Source: Lacrimispora xylanisolvens (GTDB lineage: Bacteria > Bacillota > Clostridia > Lachnospirales > Lachnospiraceae). Taken from it: a DNA stretch of 64,000 nucleotides. Both the position numbers and the translations under genes were made by a program. Below, in pieces: positions 42,176-50,210 of the stretch. The DNA lies in assembly GCF_002934545.1 (NCBI RefSeq), contig NZ_PTJA01000009.1, forward strand, positions 62,001 to 126,000, written 5' to 3'. Numbering within the stretch: the first letter of the stretch is position 1; the number at the start of each line of letters is the position of its first letter. The notes below the pieces were generated by a model that was not told the DNA's origin, did not search any database, and saw nothing but the letters and a program-made list of their open reading frames with translations.

Positions 42176-42373
42176 TTACTGGTCCACGCCTCCCTGCACT
42201 CTCCCTACAATTCCACCTTCCAGCATTACTTTAATGCCTCTTGGATGATTGGGAGAATTGGTTAGTATTCTCTGGACTACACCCTCTGTCAGCTTGCCGG
42301 TTCTCTGATCCTGTTTTTGCACCACCAAAACGCGGTCACCAATTTTTATGTTTTTTCTTACTGTTCCGTCCAT
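42176..42373 (-). CDS. YwbE family protein (DUF2196)
   Basis: A 65-residue conserved protein matching the YwbE pattern: IGDRVLVVQKQDQRTGKLTE, then SPNHPRGIKVMLEGGIVGRV. It is full length. The function is unknown, but a small basic SH3-like fold is likely. It is the first gene of a unit with the MFS transporter. Confidence 0.93.
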   Translation of the reverse strand: MDGTVRKNIKIGDRVLVVQKQDQRTGKLTEGVVQRILTNSPNHPRGIKVMLEGGIVGRVQGGVDQ

Positions 42374-42402
42374 TTTTGTCTCCTCATACCACCAAATCTA
42401 TT

Positions 42403-43830
42403 TTATATTCTAACGTAATTAAGAGTCATTTCCTGCTGTGCAGTCACTTGTAAAACCAGCTGTTTCCTTTCCTCACTGAACGTAAACTTAAATTTTGTGT
42501 TCAGTGGTGTCTCATAATGCCAGACGCAGGCAGCAAACTCCTCATGATTCCACTCTCCATAGCAGGCCGCTCTGTAAAAAGCTCCGGCTTCCCAGAATGG
42601 CTTTGTGTTCTCGACCCATTCTTTCTCTGCAAAACGAACCACAGATAAGGGTTGTGAGTTTTCCCCGTTATACAGTGCAAGCAGGCATTCCCCATTTTCA
42701 AAATCAAAGCTGATTCTTTTTATTTTGAACTCTTTCTCCTCTGCGCTGTCAGAAGAAAGCTGGTAGGATGCCCGAAATGCGGGATAGGATTCTGCATTTT
42801 CGTTCACCTTCAGATGTGTCTGGCATGATCCAAACTCAACCAGTTTACTGTAATCATCACTTTGAGCCAGTGCCCCTTCCCCTCCCAGTGCCGGAAGAAG
42901 GTCACTCCAGATCAGTTTCATAAATTTACCCATGTCTAAATTACTTGTTACTGCAATAACACAGTTATATTCAGGCATAACGATACAATATTGTCCATAC
43001 ATACCATCTGCGCGGTACACTCCTTCGGGCACACATCTCCAGAACTGGTATCCATAACCCTGAGCCCAGTCATTATCGGCTTCGTCTCCGTTGCTGATCT
43101 GTTTGGAGGTTGCTTCCTCGATCCATGCTGCAGGTACCAGCTGCCGCCCATTGTTTTTTCCTTTTTGCAGAAGCATCTGACCAAAAACGGCGATATCCTC
43201 TGTTTTAATATTCAGGCCAAAGCCTCCAAAGCTGATACCCAGATTATCTTCTTCCCAGACGGGATCAATTCCCAATGGCTCAAACAGCCTGGGCATAAGA
43301 TAGTCCACAAGCTTCTGTCCTGTTAATCTTGTAATAATCGCAGAACACATATAGGTAGCCATGGTATTATAATAGAACGCGCTTCCCGGCTCATTTTTCA
43401 CATGGGAGCTTAAGAATCCCAGAATGTTATTATATTTTTCATCATCCCAGTTCCAGTTCTGATATGTCATTCCGGTTCCCATTGTCAAAAGATTTTTCAC
43501 GGTCATTTTCTTAATTTTCCCGTCAACCTTTTCTCCCAGTTCTTCCATTTCAGCTGTAAAAATATCAGCAATCAGCGTATCTGTTGTCAGCAGTCCTTCC
43601 TCGATTGCCAGCCCGATTGCAATGGATGTAAAGCTTTTGCTTAACGAAAATAACTGGTGTCTGTACTGGGGTCCATAGGGCTTCCACCAGCAATCAGCAA
43701 TATTTTTACCGTTCTTAAGCAGCATAAATGAATGAAGTTCTAATCCCTGCTGGTTTACTTTGTTTAAAAATTCCAGAATCGCCTGGGAATGAACTCCCTG
43801 TGATTCTGGTGTGGCTTTTTCAAGTCTCAT
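42403..43830 (-). CDS. serine beta-lactamase-fold hydrolase (class C / AmpC-like)
   Basis: A 475-residue protein with the beta-lactamase/penicillin-binding fold. The SxxK motif is in LFSLSKSFTSIA, and the tyrosine motif is probably in FYYNTMATYM. The C-terminal domain (about 350-475) carries an extra beta-sandwich, as seen in esterase-type relatives. It lacks a signal peptide, so a cytoplasmic esterase or peptidase is more likely than antibiotic resistance. It lies 29 nt upstream of the YwbE-type gene on the same strand. Confidence 0.87.
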   Translation of the reverse strand: MRLEKATPESQGVHSQAILEFLNKVNQQGLELHSFMLLKNGKNIADCWWKPYGPQYRHQLFSLSKSFTSIAIGLAIEEGLLTTDTLIADIFTAEMEELGEKVDGKIKKMTVKNLLTMGTGMTYQNWNWDDEKYNNILGFLSSHVKNEPGSAFYYNTMATYMCSAIITRLTGQKLVDYLMPRLFEPLGIDPVWEEDNLGISFGGFGLNIKTEDIAVFGQMLLQKGKNNGRQLVPAAWIEEATSKQISNGDEADNDWAQGYGYQFWRCVPEGVYRADGMYGQYCIVMPEYNCVIAVTSNLDMGKFMKLIWSDLLPALGGEGALAQSDDYSKLVEFGSCQTHLKVNENAESYPAFRASYQLSSDSAEEKEFKIKRISFDFENGECLLALYNGENSQPLSVVRFAEKEWVENTKPFWEAGAFYRAACYGEWNHEEFAACVWHYETPLNTKFKFTFSEERKQLVLQVTAQQEMTLNYVRI

Positions 43831-43904
43831 ACACTACCTCCCAAACTATAATCAGATCATTTTGCATTTAACATCATTGTATGACAAATTTCCAAATAAT
43901 ACAA

Positions 43905-44471
43905 TTAAATACTTGCTAAACTGGAACCCAGATGCTTTAATTCCCTGCATAAATCTTCTCTGTCATGTATCGATCCGTTTCGCAAATCAGTGACAACCGG
44001 AACCTCCTTTACATTAAATTCCAGAGTTCGAAACATCTGATTTGTATAATCGATATACGGCTGAAACAGATCTGCATTGGGATTGCCCTGGTTAAAAGAA
44101 AGAACCATTTGTTTCTTAACAGCATTTTCTTTAAAGTAGGGAGAGAACCTTGGAGAAAACCGTGCAAACAACCTGTCGGTAAATATCTTTCCCTGAGCAC
44201 TCATCTGACCCATGTAGATTGGCAGGCCTAAGATGATAACATCTGTATACTCCATGGCATCATATATTTTCTGCATATCATCCTTAATAACACAGCCCTG
44301 ATCGCTCTTATGGCAGGCCCAGCATCCCCTGCAAGGTTTTATATTAAGATCGCTGAAACGAAAGGACTGGGTTTGGGCGCCCTGTTCTCTTGCGCCCTCC
44401 AGCATTTTATTTACGATAAAAGCAGTATTGCCCTCTTTTCGCTCACTGGCGATAATTCCTATTATGTTCAT
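43905..44471 (-). CDS. iron-sulfur flavoprotein (flavodoxin fold)
   Basis: A 188-residue protein with the FMN loop ASERKEGNTA and the compact cluster Cys47-x2-Cys50-x2-Cys53-x6-Cys60, exactly the spacing class of 4Fe-4S iron-sulfur flavoproteins. LGLPIYMGQMSAQG follows. It should carry one or two electrons from ferredoxin to an acceptor such as O2, peroxide or a quinone. A strong promoter with a palindrome over its -10 box precedes it, and a MarR gene lies directly upstream. Confidence 0.9.
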   Translation of the reverse strand: MNIIGIIASERKEGNTAFIVNKMLEGAREQGAQTQSFRFSDLNIKPCRGCWACHKSDQGCVIKDDMQKIYDAMEYTDVIILGLPIYMGQMSAQGKIFTDRLFARFSPRFSPYFKENAVKKQMVLSFNQGNPNADLFQPYIDYTNQMFRTLEFNVKEVPVVTDLRNGSIHDREDLCRELKHLGSSLASI

Positions 44472-44533
44472 TTATTTCCTCCTTTTAACTTTGAATATCA
44501 TTGGTTTTGTCTTTTTGTTTCCTAAGACCCATA

Positions 44534-44567
44534 ATTACATGGTAATACTTTTTTGTGTCCTTGTCAA
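44534..44567 (-). promoter_or_regulatory. promoter of the flavoprotein gene with palindromic operator
   Basis: On the minus strand TTGACA (44562-44567) and TACCAT (44539-44544) are 17 bases apart. The palindrome ATTACATGGTAAT (44534-44546) covers the -10 box, as expected for a repressor such as the neighbouring MarR protein. Confidence 0.65.
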
Positions 44568-44581
44568 CAATAATAGTGTAA

Positions 44582-44616
44582 TAAAAAGCAGCCCTCTTTT
44601 TCTTCATTTGGGCTGC
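44582..44616 (-). terminator. terminator after marR
   Basis: GCAGCCC (44588-44594) and GGGCTGC (44610-44616) form a 7-bp stem followed on the minus strand by five T. It lies 12 nt past the marR stop. Confidence 0.8.
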
Positions 44617-44627
44617 CTCTCCATCAG

Positions 44628-45116
44628 TTATAATTTATCACACCAGCCAGACGTAATATCCACCCCCAGCTTTTTTATCTCTGCATCTAAATGTTGATTA
44701 AATTTTTCCGCAAAATTAAGCATATTGTCATACTGCTCTTCTGTTATTTTATCAAATACCGCTTTATCCCGCTCTTTATATTCTTTATGCAATTCCTCAT
44801 GTACTTTGTATATCTGATCACCCTGTTTTGTTAGCCTGAAATACACTTCTTTTCTGTTGTCTGGTTTCTGATAACTTTCAATAAGACCTTTTTCAATAAG
44901 CTTTCTGGTCAGCTTACTGATTGCGCTTCTTGTCATATAAAACGTCTCAGCAAGTTTTGTCACATTGGAATCTTTATTTCCGCCAATGTATTCGATACAG
45001 TGTACTTCTGAAGGATTATACCCTTTCAGTCTGGTTTTCATTTTAAAGCTGTCAAGCCACATCTTCTTATTAAATAAATCCCAAAGCTCTGACAACACCT
45101 GTTCTTCCTTGTCCAC
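44628..45116 (-). CDS. MarR-family transcriptional regulator
   Basis: A 162-residue protein with HTH SNVTKLAETFYMTRSAISKL at about 49-69, wing QKPDNRKEVYFRLTKQG and long C-terminal dimerisation helices. It lies 24 nt after the YfcE-type phosphoesterase gene and upstream of the flavoprotein gene. The palindrome over the flavoprotein promoter is its probable target. Confidence 0.92.
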   Translation of the reverse strand: MDKEEQVLSELWDLFNKKMWLDSFKMKTRLKGYNPSEVHCIEYIGGNKDSNVTKLAETFYMTRSAISKLTRKLIEKGLIESYQKPDNRKEVYFRLTKQGDQIYKVHEELHKEYKERDKAVFDKITEEQYDNMLNFAEKFNQHLDAEIKKLGVDITSGWCDKL

Positions 45117-45140
45117 AGCCTGTTCCTCCGTCCCTTCAAT

Positions 45141-45596
45141 TTAATCATGGGGAATTATCACCTTTTCATATTGATACTGCCCCCCATCCACAGTCATCCG
45201 GCCCATGGTAAGCTCCAAATTGAAGCGCCGCTTACCGCAGCTGCCAGGATTAAGATACAAAACACCATCTATTACTTCTGAGAAGTATTTATGAGAATGC
45301 CCATAGATGACTACATCCACCTCTGACAAATGTCTGGGGACATCTTTTCTATTATGAACGATGAAAAATCTGACACCTTCAATGGTGGCAGAAATACTGG
45401 CCGGCAGCTCTTTCGCCCAATCCATGTCGTTATTGCCGCGAACCATGTAGGTCTCTCCCAACATCCGGACAGCATCTGCAATGGACGGGGTATCAATATC
45501 TCCGGCATGGATTATGCAATTAGCTGCATCCAGTTCAGCCATGACAGACTCTCTTAATATGCCATGAGTATCCGATATGATTGCAATGTGTTTCAT
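45141..45596 (-). CDS. YfcE/MJ0936-type metallophosphoesterase
   Basis: A 151-residue calcineurin-like phosphodiesterase with all metal motifs: SDTHG, HAGDID, RGNND and GHSH. Members hydrolyse phosphodiesters in vitro; the natural substrate is open. Length is typical. It is followed by the MarR gene. Confidence 0.93.
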   Translation of the reverse strand: MKHIAIISDTHGILRESVMAELDAANCIIHAGDIDTPSIADAVRMLGETYMVRGNNDMDWAKELPASISATIEGVRFFIVHNRKDVPRHLSEVDVVIYGHSHKYFSEVIDGVLYLNPGSCGKRRFNLELTMGRMTVDGGQYQYEKVIIPHD

Positions 45597-45784
45597 TTTT
45601 CACCCAGCTTTCAAGCCTTTCATGGTAAAATCCACGAGGTAATCCAATTTCTTCTTTATGGATCTCAATTGTAATGATAGATGTAAATATGGCCATAATC
45701 ATTGTGCTGTCAATATATACCTCTTTGTTATACCATTCTTTCAGAATCGGATTTGATTTCATTACTCAGACTGTTATGGTTATT

Positions 45785-46189
45785 TCATGACAACCATTCA
45801 TAACTCCATTTTGCAATTTCAGCAATTAAATCCAGCGGAAGCGGTTTGTCATAAGGAAGCTGGATCGCGCCCTTACTTGTTTTATACTCCGTCAGCCGTC
45901 CTGCAAAATGGACCATCGCATTCTCACCGGGATACACTCCTATATGTTTCTTAAATGCCGCAAAATGAATGATATTATGTCTTTTCCAATATGTGGGCAT
46001 CTTCCACGAAATACGTTCCTCAGCCTCCGGCAATGCGGTTCGGATTGTATTCCGAACCTGATGTAAAAGCGGCTGAACCTCTTCTGCCTGAGCTTCAATA
46101 TAGGCGTCTATGGTAGTTGGCGCCTCACTGCAAAAATGATTTTGATCCTGATTTTTAAATTCCCGTCCACATTTTGGGCATTGCCACAT
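45785..46189 (-). CDS. DUF1801 / YdhG-like protein with zinc ribbon
   Basis: The 134-residue protein has a CPKCG...HFC N-terminal zinc-ribbon-like motif (Cys4, Cys7, His18, Cys20) and the DUF1801 domain (about 25-134; EERISWKMPTYWK and HIGVYPG). The fold is frataxin-like, and some relatives are proposed to handle iron. A 188-bp stretch between this gene and yfcE holds only a doubtful 75-codon frame. Confidence 0.85.
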   Translation of the reverse strand: MWQCPKCGREFKNQDQNHFCSEAPTTIDAYIEAQAEEVQPLLHQVRNTIRTALPEAEERISWKMPTYWKRHNIIHFAAFKKHIGVYPGENAMVHFAGRLTEYKTSKGAIQLPYDKPLPLDLIAEIAKWSYEWLS

Positions 46190-46232
46190 AATAGATTTAC
46201 CTTATCCTTTCCCTGATTACCCGGTCCTTATC

Positions 46233-47126
46233 TTATCCTTCCATACCAAGTATTACAATACCCACTGCAGCTATGGCAATGACAAGATACTGTTTCCATG
46301 ACAGTTTCTCCTTCAATATAATTCTTGCCCAGACAAGTGAAAAGATACAGTAAGATGAAATTAACGGAGCTGCAACAATAGCATTATCACCCAAAGCGAA
46401 AATATATGCAAATTGTCCTGCTGTTTCAAATACACCTGCAAGAATCTTTGGTTTTTCAGCGGAAAGTTTGATTTTCTGCTTTTTAATGATCACGACATAT
46501 ATAAATGCAAAAACAGCCATCATCAAAAATGTAAACTCATATGCAATATTGGCTGGTCCCTCTGAGATATAACGGTCAAGAACCAATGCATCTGCAAAAG
46601 TACCCAGTCCATCAATGATACAGTAAAAAATCGGAAAGAAAATAGCGATAAAACTGTGAGTATATTTCCTGTCGGGAACGATACCAGCCTGCCTTCGTTC
46701 TGCATCCTCCTGTTTCTTTTCAAACACAGAAAGAAAGAAAATCCCGATACATACCAATGCCACCGCAAAAAACTGCAACCCGCTCATTGTCTCCTTTAAA
46801 ATAAAGAAACACAAAAGAGCGGCAACTGCACCTGATGAATTACAAATGGGTGTGGAAACAGAAAGAACTACATAACGCAGGCCTACATAACCAAGTATCA
46901 TAGCCAGAATATAAAGAAATGATACTGGCAGATAGGTGAGAATATCTGAAATCTGAAACTGGGCACCTCTGCATAATTCAATCACTGCGTGTATTCCCAT
47001 GATGGTACCCACTGCCATAATCATTTTCCAATGACTGTATTTATCATCTGGCTCTGAACCCATTTTTGAAAAAAGGTCAGAACCACTCCAAAACAATATC
47101 GCAATAAGCGAAAGAATAAACCACAT
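46233..47126 (-). CDS. DMT-superfamily (EamA) transporter
   Basis: A 297-residue membrane protein with about ten hydrophobic segments in two EamA repeats. It probably exports or imports small metabolites. The substrate is unknown. It lies 43 nt upstream of the DUF1801 gene. Confidence 0.9.
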   Translation of the reverse strand: MWFILSLIAILFWSGSDLFSKMGSEPDDKYSHWKMIMAVGTIMGIHAVIELCRGAQFQISDILTYLPVSFLYILAMILGYVGLRYVVLSVSTPICNSSGAVAALLCFFILKETMSGLQFFAVALVCIGIFFLSVFEKKQEDAERRQAGIVPDRKYTHSFIAIFFPIFYCIIDGLGTFADALVLDRYISEGPANIAYEFTFLMMAVFAFIYVVIIKKQKIKLSAEKPKILAGVFETAGQFAYIFALGDNAIVAAPLISSYCIFSLVWARIILKEKLSWKQYLVIAIAAVGIVILGMEG

Positions 47127-47244
47127 TGTATCTCTCCTGTCTTTGTCTTAATCTTGCAGTGGTATATACTGCGATATGATTATAACATGACAGCGAATCT
47201 TTTTGATGTATAAATTTTAAATTGTTACTATGTAAAAAATGAAT

Positions 47245-47287
47245 TCAGGGTGTCCGGCTCATATCCAGCCTGACACCCTGATCTTTT
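47245..47287. terminator. hairpin terminator
   Basis: TCAGGGTGTC (47245-47254) and GACACCCTGA (47272-47281) form a 10-bp stem, extended by GGCT/AGCC. A TCTTTT stretch follows on the plus strand and a six-T run lies just beyond on the minus strand. It probably ends the transcript coming from the dioxygenase gene at 47526. Confidence 0.7.
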
Positions 47288-47326
47288 ATACCAGTTTGCA
47301 CCTAAATGACTACTCTCTGACAATTA

Positions 47327-47486
47327 TTAATTGCTTATTTGCTCAAACTGGCCGATATTCACAACAGATCCATCCTCTCCAAATTCATAAAGTGTGGCAG
47401 TATCCTTATCGGCAGTGGTGATAACCGCAAATAACAAGAGTTTCCAGTTCCTGCAGTATATCGTCACAAATTGCAATGCGGAGCAT
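47327..47486 (-). pseudogene. truncated LytTR-type response regulator remnant
   Basis: Downstream of a usable AGGAAA, a 26-codon frame from 47486 to 47406 begins MLRIAICDDILQELETLV, which is the N-terminal receiver start (acidic pocket DD) of LytTR/AgrA-type response regulators. It then breaks off at a stop. A second open stretch in another frame (ending at 47327) continues FAVITTADKDTATLYEFGED. This looks like a deletion remnant that fused pieces of two genes in the 398-bp space between DMT and dioxygenase genes. Confidence 0.45.
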
Positions 47487-47525
47487 GGCATTTCCTACGT
47501 TTTTCTTTTGGATACTCTCTTAAAA

Positions 47526-48296
47526 TCATTCAAATAAATAGCTGGTCATAGATAAGGACCCCAGCATACAGCTGTTGTTATACACAGTGATCTTATCTTC
47601 TTCATCTGATGCTCCCAGCAAATATAAGATCGGATTAAAATGATCCGGCGCAGGTACAGCTAATTTAGCCGCCTCACCCTGACTCATGTAGTGGAGGATA
47701 TTATCGTGATTTTTGTTTTCAATGTTTGTTTTAATATAATCGTCAAACGAATAGGCCCATTTGAAACCATCATCTTCCATTCCCCAGTCCAGCATTCTCA
47801 GATTGTGAACAATATTTCCAGTACCAAATAAAAGAACGCCCTGATCCCTTAAGGATCTCAATTCCTTTCCTATCTGATAATGAACCTGGGGCGGGGCAAA
47901 CGCATCGATACTGATCTGAAAAACCGGGATATCCCGTTGCGGGTACATATGAGTCAGAACAGACCATGTGCCGTGATCAATGCCCCAGGTATTGTCATAT
48001 ACGCTTTGTTTGCTGATCATATCTTTTACATTACCTGCAAGTCCGGGATTACCAGGTGCATTATATGAAATCTTATATAACTCTTCAGGAAATCCATACA
48101 TATCATAAACAGTCTTTGGATTTTCCTCATTCATAATCTTTGTACCTTCCGTATACCAATGAGCCGAGATTGATACAATTGATTCAGGTCTTGGGATTTT
48201 CTTTGCCATTTCCCTCCACTCCCTGGTATACCGATTATCTTCTATGGCATTCATCGGTGATCCATGGCCTGCAAATATCATGGGCATTTTAGACAT
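47526..48296 (-). CDS. DODA/LigB-type extradiol ring-opening dioxygenase family protein (YgiD-like)
   Basis: A 256-residue protein. Metal-ligand candidates are His11 (FAGHGSP), His46 (ISAHWY) and His219 (PDHFNP), with His108 (GIDHGTW) as the acid/base. It starts at 48296 (AAAGGAG upstream). Relatives in the class III extradiol group cleave 4,5-DOPA or related catechols with O2; bacterial YgiD acts on DOPA. It is unrelated in fold to the VOC catechol dioxygenase at 5512-6438. Confidence 0.9.
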   Translation of the reverse strand: MSKMPMIFAGHGSPMNAIEDNRYTREWREMAKKIPRPESIVSISAHWYTEGTKIMNEENPKTVYDMYGFPEELYKISYNAPGNPGLAGNVKDMISKQSVYDNTWGIDHGTWSVLTHMYPQRDIPVFQISIDAFAPPQVHYQIGKELRSLRDQGVLLFGTGNIVHNLRMLDWGMEDDGFKWAYSFDDYIKTNIENKNHDNILHYMSQGEAAKLAVPAPDHFNPILYLLGASDEEDKITVYNNSCMLGSLSMTSYLFE

Positions 48297-48417
48297 AACG
48301 TTAACTCCTTTCCCTTTTCTATACATCAGTCAACATCTGATTATCATTACCATAATTAATCAATATTCAGTAATTTAACTTTAATATATCCAGTCCTGTT
48401 CATATAGTCAAGCATTT

Positions 48418-48978
48418 TTAATCAGTGTTTTTTCGGTATTCTTTTGGTGAAACACCTGTCAACTTCCTAAACTGTGCATAAAATGTAGAAAGGCTCTCGA
48501 AACCGCTTTGCAGGGAAATCTGCAGAATACTATTATGCGTATGAACAAGCTGATCTTTTGCACTGGCAATGCGCAGCTGGTTTAAATATTCTGATGGGGT
48601 TTTCTGATATTGCTCCTGAAACAGCTGTATCATTCGGTTCCTGCTCAGACCCAGTCCTGCAAGCTCTTCTTTTAAACGGCTGCGATCTGTAAAATACTGG
48701 TCACATACTTCCTTAATTTTATCCGCTGAATCCTTTAGCGGCTGAAATTCCAGCAAATCCGGGCGACAGCGTTTGCAGGGGCGCAGTCCACTTTCTGCAG
48801 CCTGCTTTGCCGTGTCAAAAAAGAGAACGTTTTCCCGCTTTGGACTTTTTGACTTACAGGAAGGCCGGCAGTAAATCCCAGTTGTTTTCACACCATAAAA
48901 AAATCTACCGTCATAAGCAGGATTACAGGTCTGGGAAGCCTGCCATTTTTCATCATCTGTTAATTTCACTTCGGACAT
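48418..48978 (-). CDS. adaA: AdaA-type methylphosphotriester methyltransferase / AraC-family activator
   Basis: A 186-residue protein. The N-terminal Ada metal-binding domain has Cys37, Cys41, Cys68 and Cys71 (YCRPSC and CKRC), where one cysteine takes the methyl group from methylphosphotriesters in DNA. The C-terminal AraC-type HTH covers about 95-186 (LQISLQSGFESLSTFYAQF). Methylation turns it into an activator of repair genes. It overlaps the end of the alkA-like gene by 13 bases, and the start is supported by GGAGGTGAT. The activator is the last gene of its own operon. Confidence 0.95.
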   Translation of the reverse strand: MSEVKLTDDEKWQASQTCNPAYDGRFFYGVKTTGIYCRPSCKSKSPKRENVLFFDTAKQAAESGLRPCKRCRPDLLEFQPLKDSADKIKEVCDQYFTDRSRLKEELAGLGLSRNRMIQLFQEQYQKTPSEYLNQLRIASAKDQLVHTHNSILQISLQSGFESLSTFYAQFRKLTGVSPKEYRKNTD

Positions 48979-49616
48979 TTTATCACCTCCTTTTTCTCAA
49001 TTGACATAGAGTAAAGTTCCCATAAATAGATAGAAGCTACCGACCCATAAGGAGAATATTTACTTCTATAGGAATCAAACTGCTCTTTTGTCAGTTTGGG
49101 ATTGCCATAGAGTTTTTCCATTCCACGGCGAATGGCAATATCACCAAAGCTGACTACGTCAGGTCTCTCCATATGAATAAGCAGCATTTGTACAGTCCAT
49201 GGACCTATTCCCTTGAAATTCGTGAGAATACGGATAATCTCGCTGTCCGGTTTTTTTTGAAGACAATCCAGACACAGATTTCCCTCCACAATCTCTTTTG
49301 CCAGATCGCAGATACAGATGGATTTTTTCATGGTAATGCCGCATTGTCTCACCTCTTCCGGTGTAAAACCCGAAAGATTCTTTGGAGTGATTTCACCTAA
49401 AAGTTCCTGCATTCGTTCCCATACAGTTTTAGCAGCGCGGGTTGAGATCAATTGACCAATAATCCCATTGATCAGTGCTGCAAATGGGTCGGGAATTACC
49501 TCGCGCTTTACGTGCCCAAGTCTTACCATCGCTTCACCAAGCACAGGATCAGCAGCGGCAAGATGTGCTGTTTCTTTCATTCCATAATAAAAATACTTAT
49601 ATTTAACAGCTGACAT
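48966..49616 (-). CDS. alkA: DNA-3-methyladenine glycosylase II-like (HhH-GPD)
   Basis: A 216-residue HhH-GPD glycosylase. The helix-hairpin-helix reads FKGIGPWTVQML (about 134-145), and the catalytic Asp is in FGDIAIRRG (Asp159). It removes alkylated bases such as 3-methyladenine. It overlaps ogt upstream by 14 bases and adaA downstream by 13 bases, so translation of the three is coupled. Length matches the short AlkA type without the N-terminal TBP-like domain. Confidence 0.92.
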   Translation of the reverse strand: MSAVKYKYFYYGMKETAHLAAADPVLGEAMVRLGHVKREVIPDPFAALINGIIGQLISTRAAKTVWERMQELLGEITPKNLSGFTPEEVRQCGITMKKSICICDLAKEIVEGNLCLDCLQKKPDSEIIRILTNFKGIGPWTVQMLLIHMERPDVVSFGDIAIRRGMEKLYGNPKLTKEQFDSYRSKYSPYGSVASIYLWELYSMSIEKKEVIKCPK

Positions 49617-50073
49617 GATTTTTTTCCAATTCTAACAGGGCTTTCTTTATTTCCAGACCACCGGCATAACCTGTTAATTTACTATCTGAACCGACAATAC
49701 GGTGACAGGGCGTCAAAATAAGTATGGGGTTTTTGCTATTGGCCATACCTACAGCGCGGGAAGCCTCCGGCCGGCCAATCATTTCAGCAACCTGTTTATA
49801 ACTGCGGGTTTCGCCATAGGGAATCTCCTGCAATGTATTCCAAACCGTCTTCTGAAACTCCGTTCCCTGGGCAGCAAGCTTTAAATTGAATTTTGTGCGG
49901 TCTCCTGATAAATATTCCAAAAGCTGCTTTTCAGCTTCTTTTAACAAGGGTGTGATCTGGCTATTTTCTCTGTCCAGTGACTCCTTAGCAAAGAAAAGTT
50001 CCGTTATAGCTTCATCCTGTTCTGATATAACAACTGGGCCCAGGATCGTCTGAAATACCACTGTATTTTTCAT
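49603..50073 (-). CDS. ogt: methylated-DNA--protein-cysteine methyltransferase
   Basis: A 156-residue O6-methylguanine methyltransferase with the suicide cysteine Cys123 in TPCHRIVG, the arginine-finger region (RPEASRAVGMA) and the C-terminal GYAGGLEIK. It directly reverses O6-methylguanine. It is the first gene of the alkylation-repair operon, with a promoter-like pair 50-78 bases upstream. Confidence 0.96.
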   Translation of the reverse strand: MKNTVVFQTILGPVVISEQDEAITELFFAKESLDRENSQITPLLKEAEKQLLEYLSGDRTKFNLKLAAQGTEFQKTVWNTLQEIPYGETRSYKQVAEMIGRPEASRAVGMANSKNPILILTPCHRIVGSDSKLTGYAGGLEIKKALLELEKNHVSC

Positions 50074-50122
50074 AAAGTCAACCTCCTTTGTTGGTATTAA
50101 TTCAGTTTACTCTGTTTTTTTC

Positions 50123-50151
50123 ATTTTATCATCCGATTTTGCACCATGTAA
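50123..50151 (-). promoter_or_regulatory. promoter of the ogt-alkA-adaA operon
   Basis: On the minus strand TTACAT (50146-50151) and TAAAAT (50123-50128) are 17 bases apart. An AdaA binding site is expected upstream of it but I cannot identify one. Confidence 0.5.
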
Positions 50152-50167
50152 TATTAGATTGCAATAT

Positions 50168-50202
50168 GAAAAAACAGCGTTTTCAAATTACGCTGTTTTT
50201 TC
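50168..50202. terminator. terminator after the DHFR-like gene
   Basis: A perfect 13-bp inverted repeat (GAAAAAACAGCGT at 50168-50180 and its complement at 50190-50202) with built-in T runs on both strands, eight bases past the stop at 50211. Confidence 0.85.
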
Positions 50203-50210
50203 ATATCCCC

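Noticed and set aside
45535-45762. 75-codon minus-strand frame between yfcE and the DUF1801 gene
   Set aside because: It overlaps the start of the yfcE-type gene by 62 bases and has a weak ribosome site. The first 55 codons look somewhat protein-like, so a gene remnant is possible, but I cannot support it.
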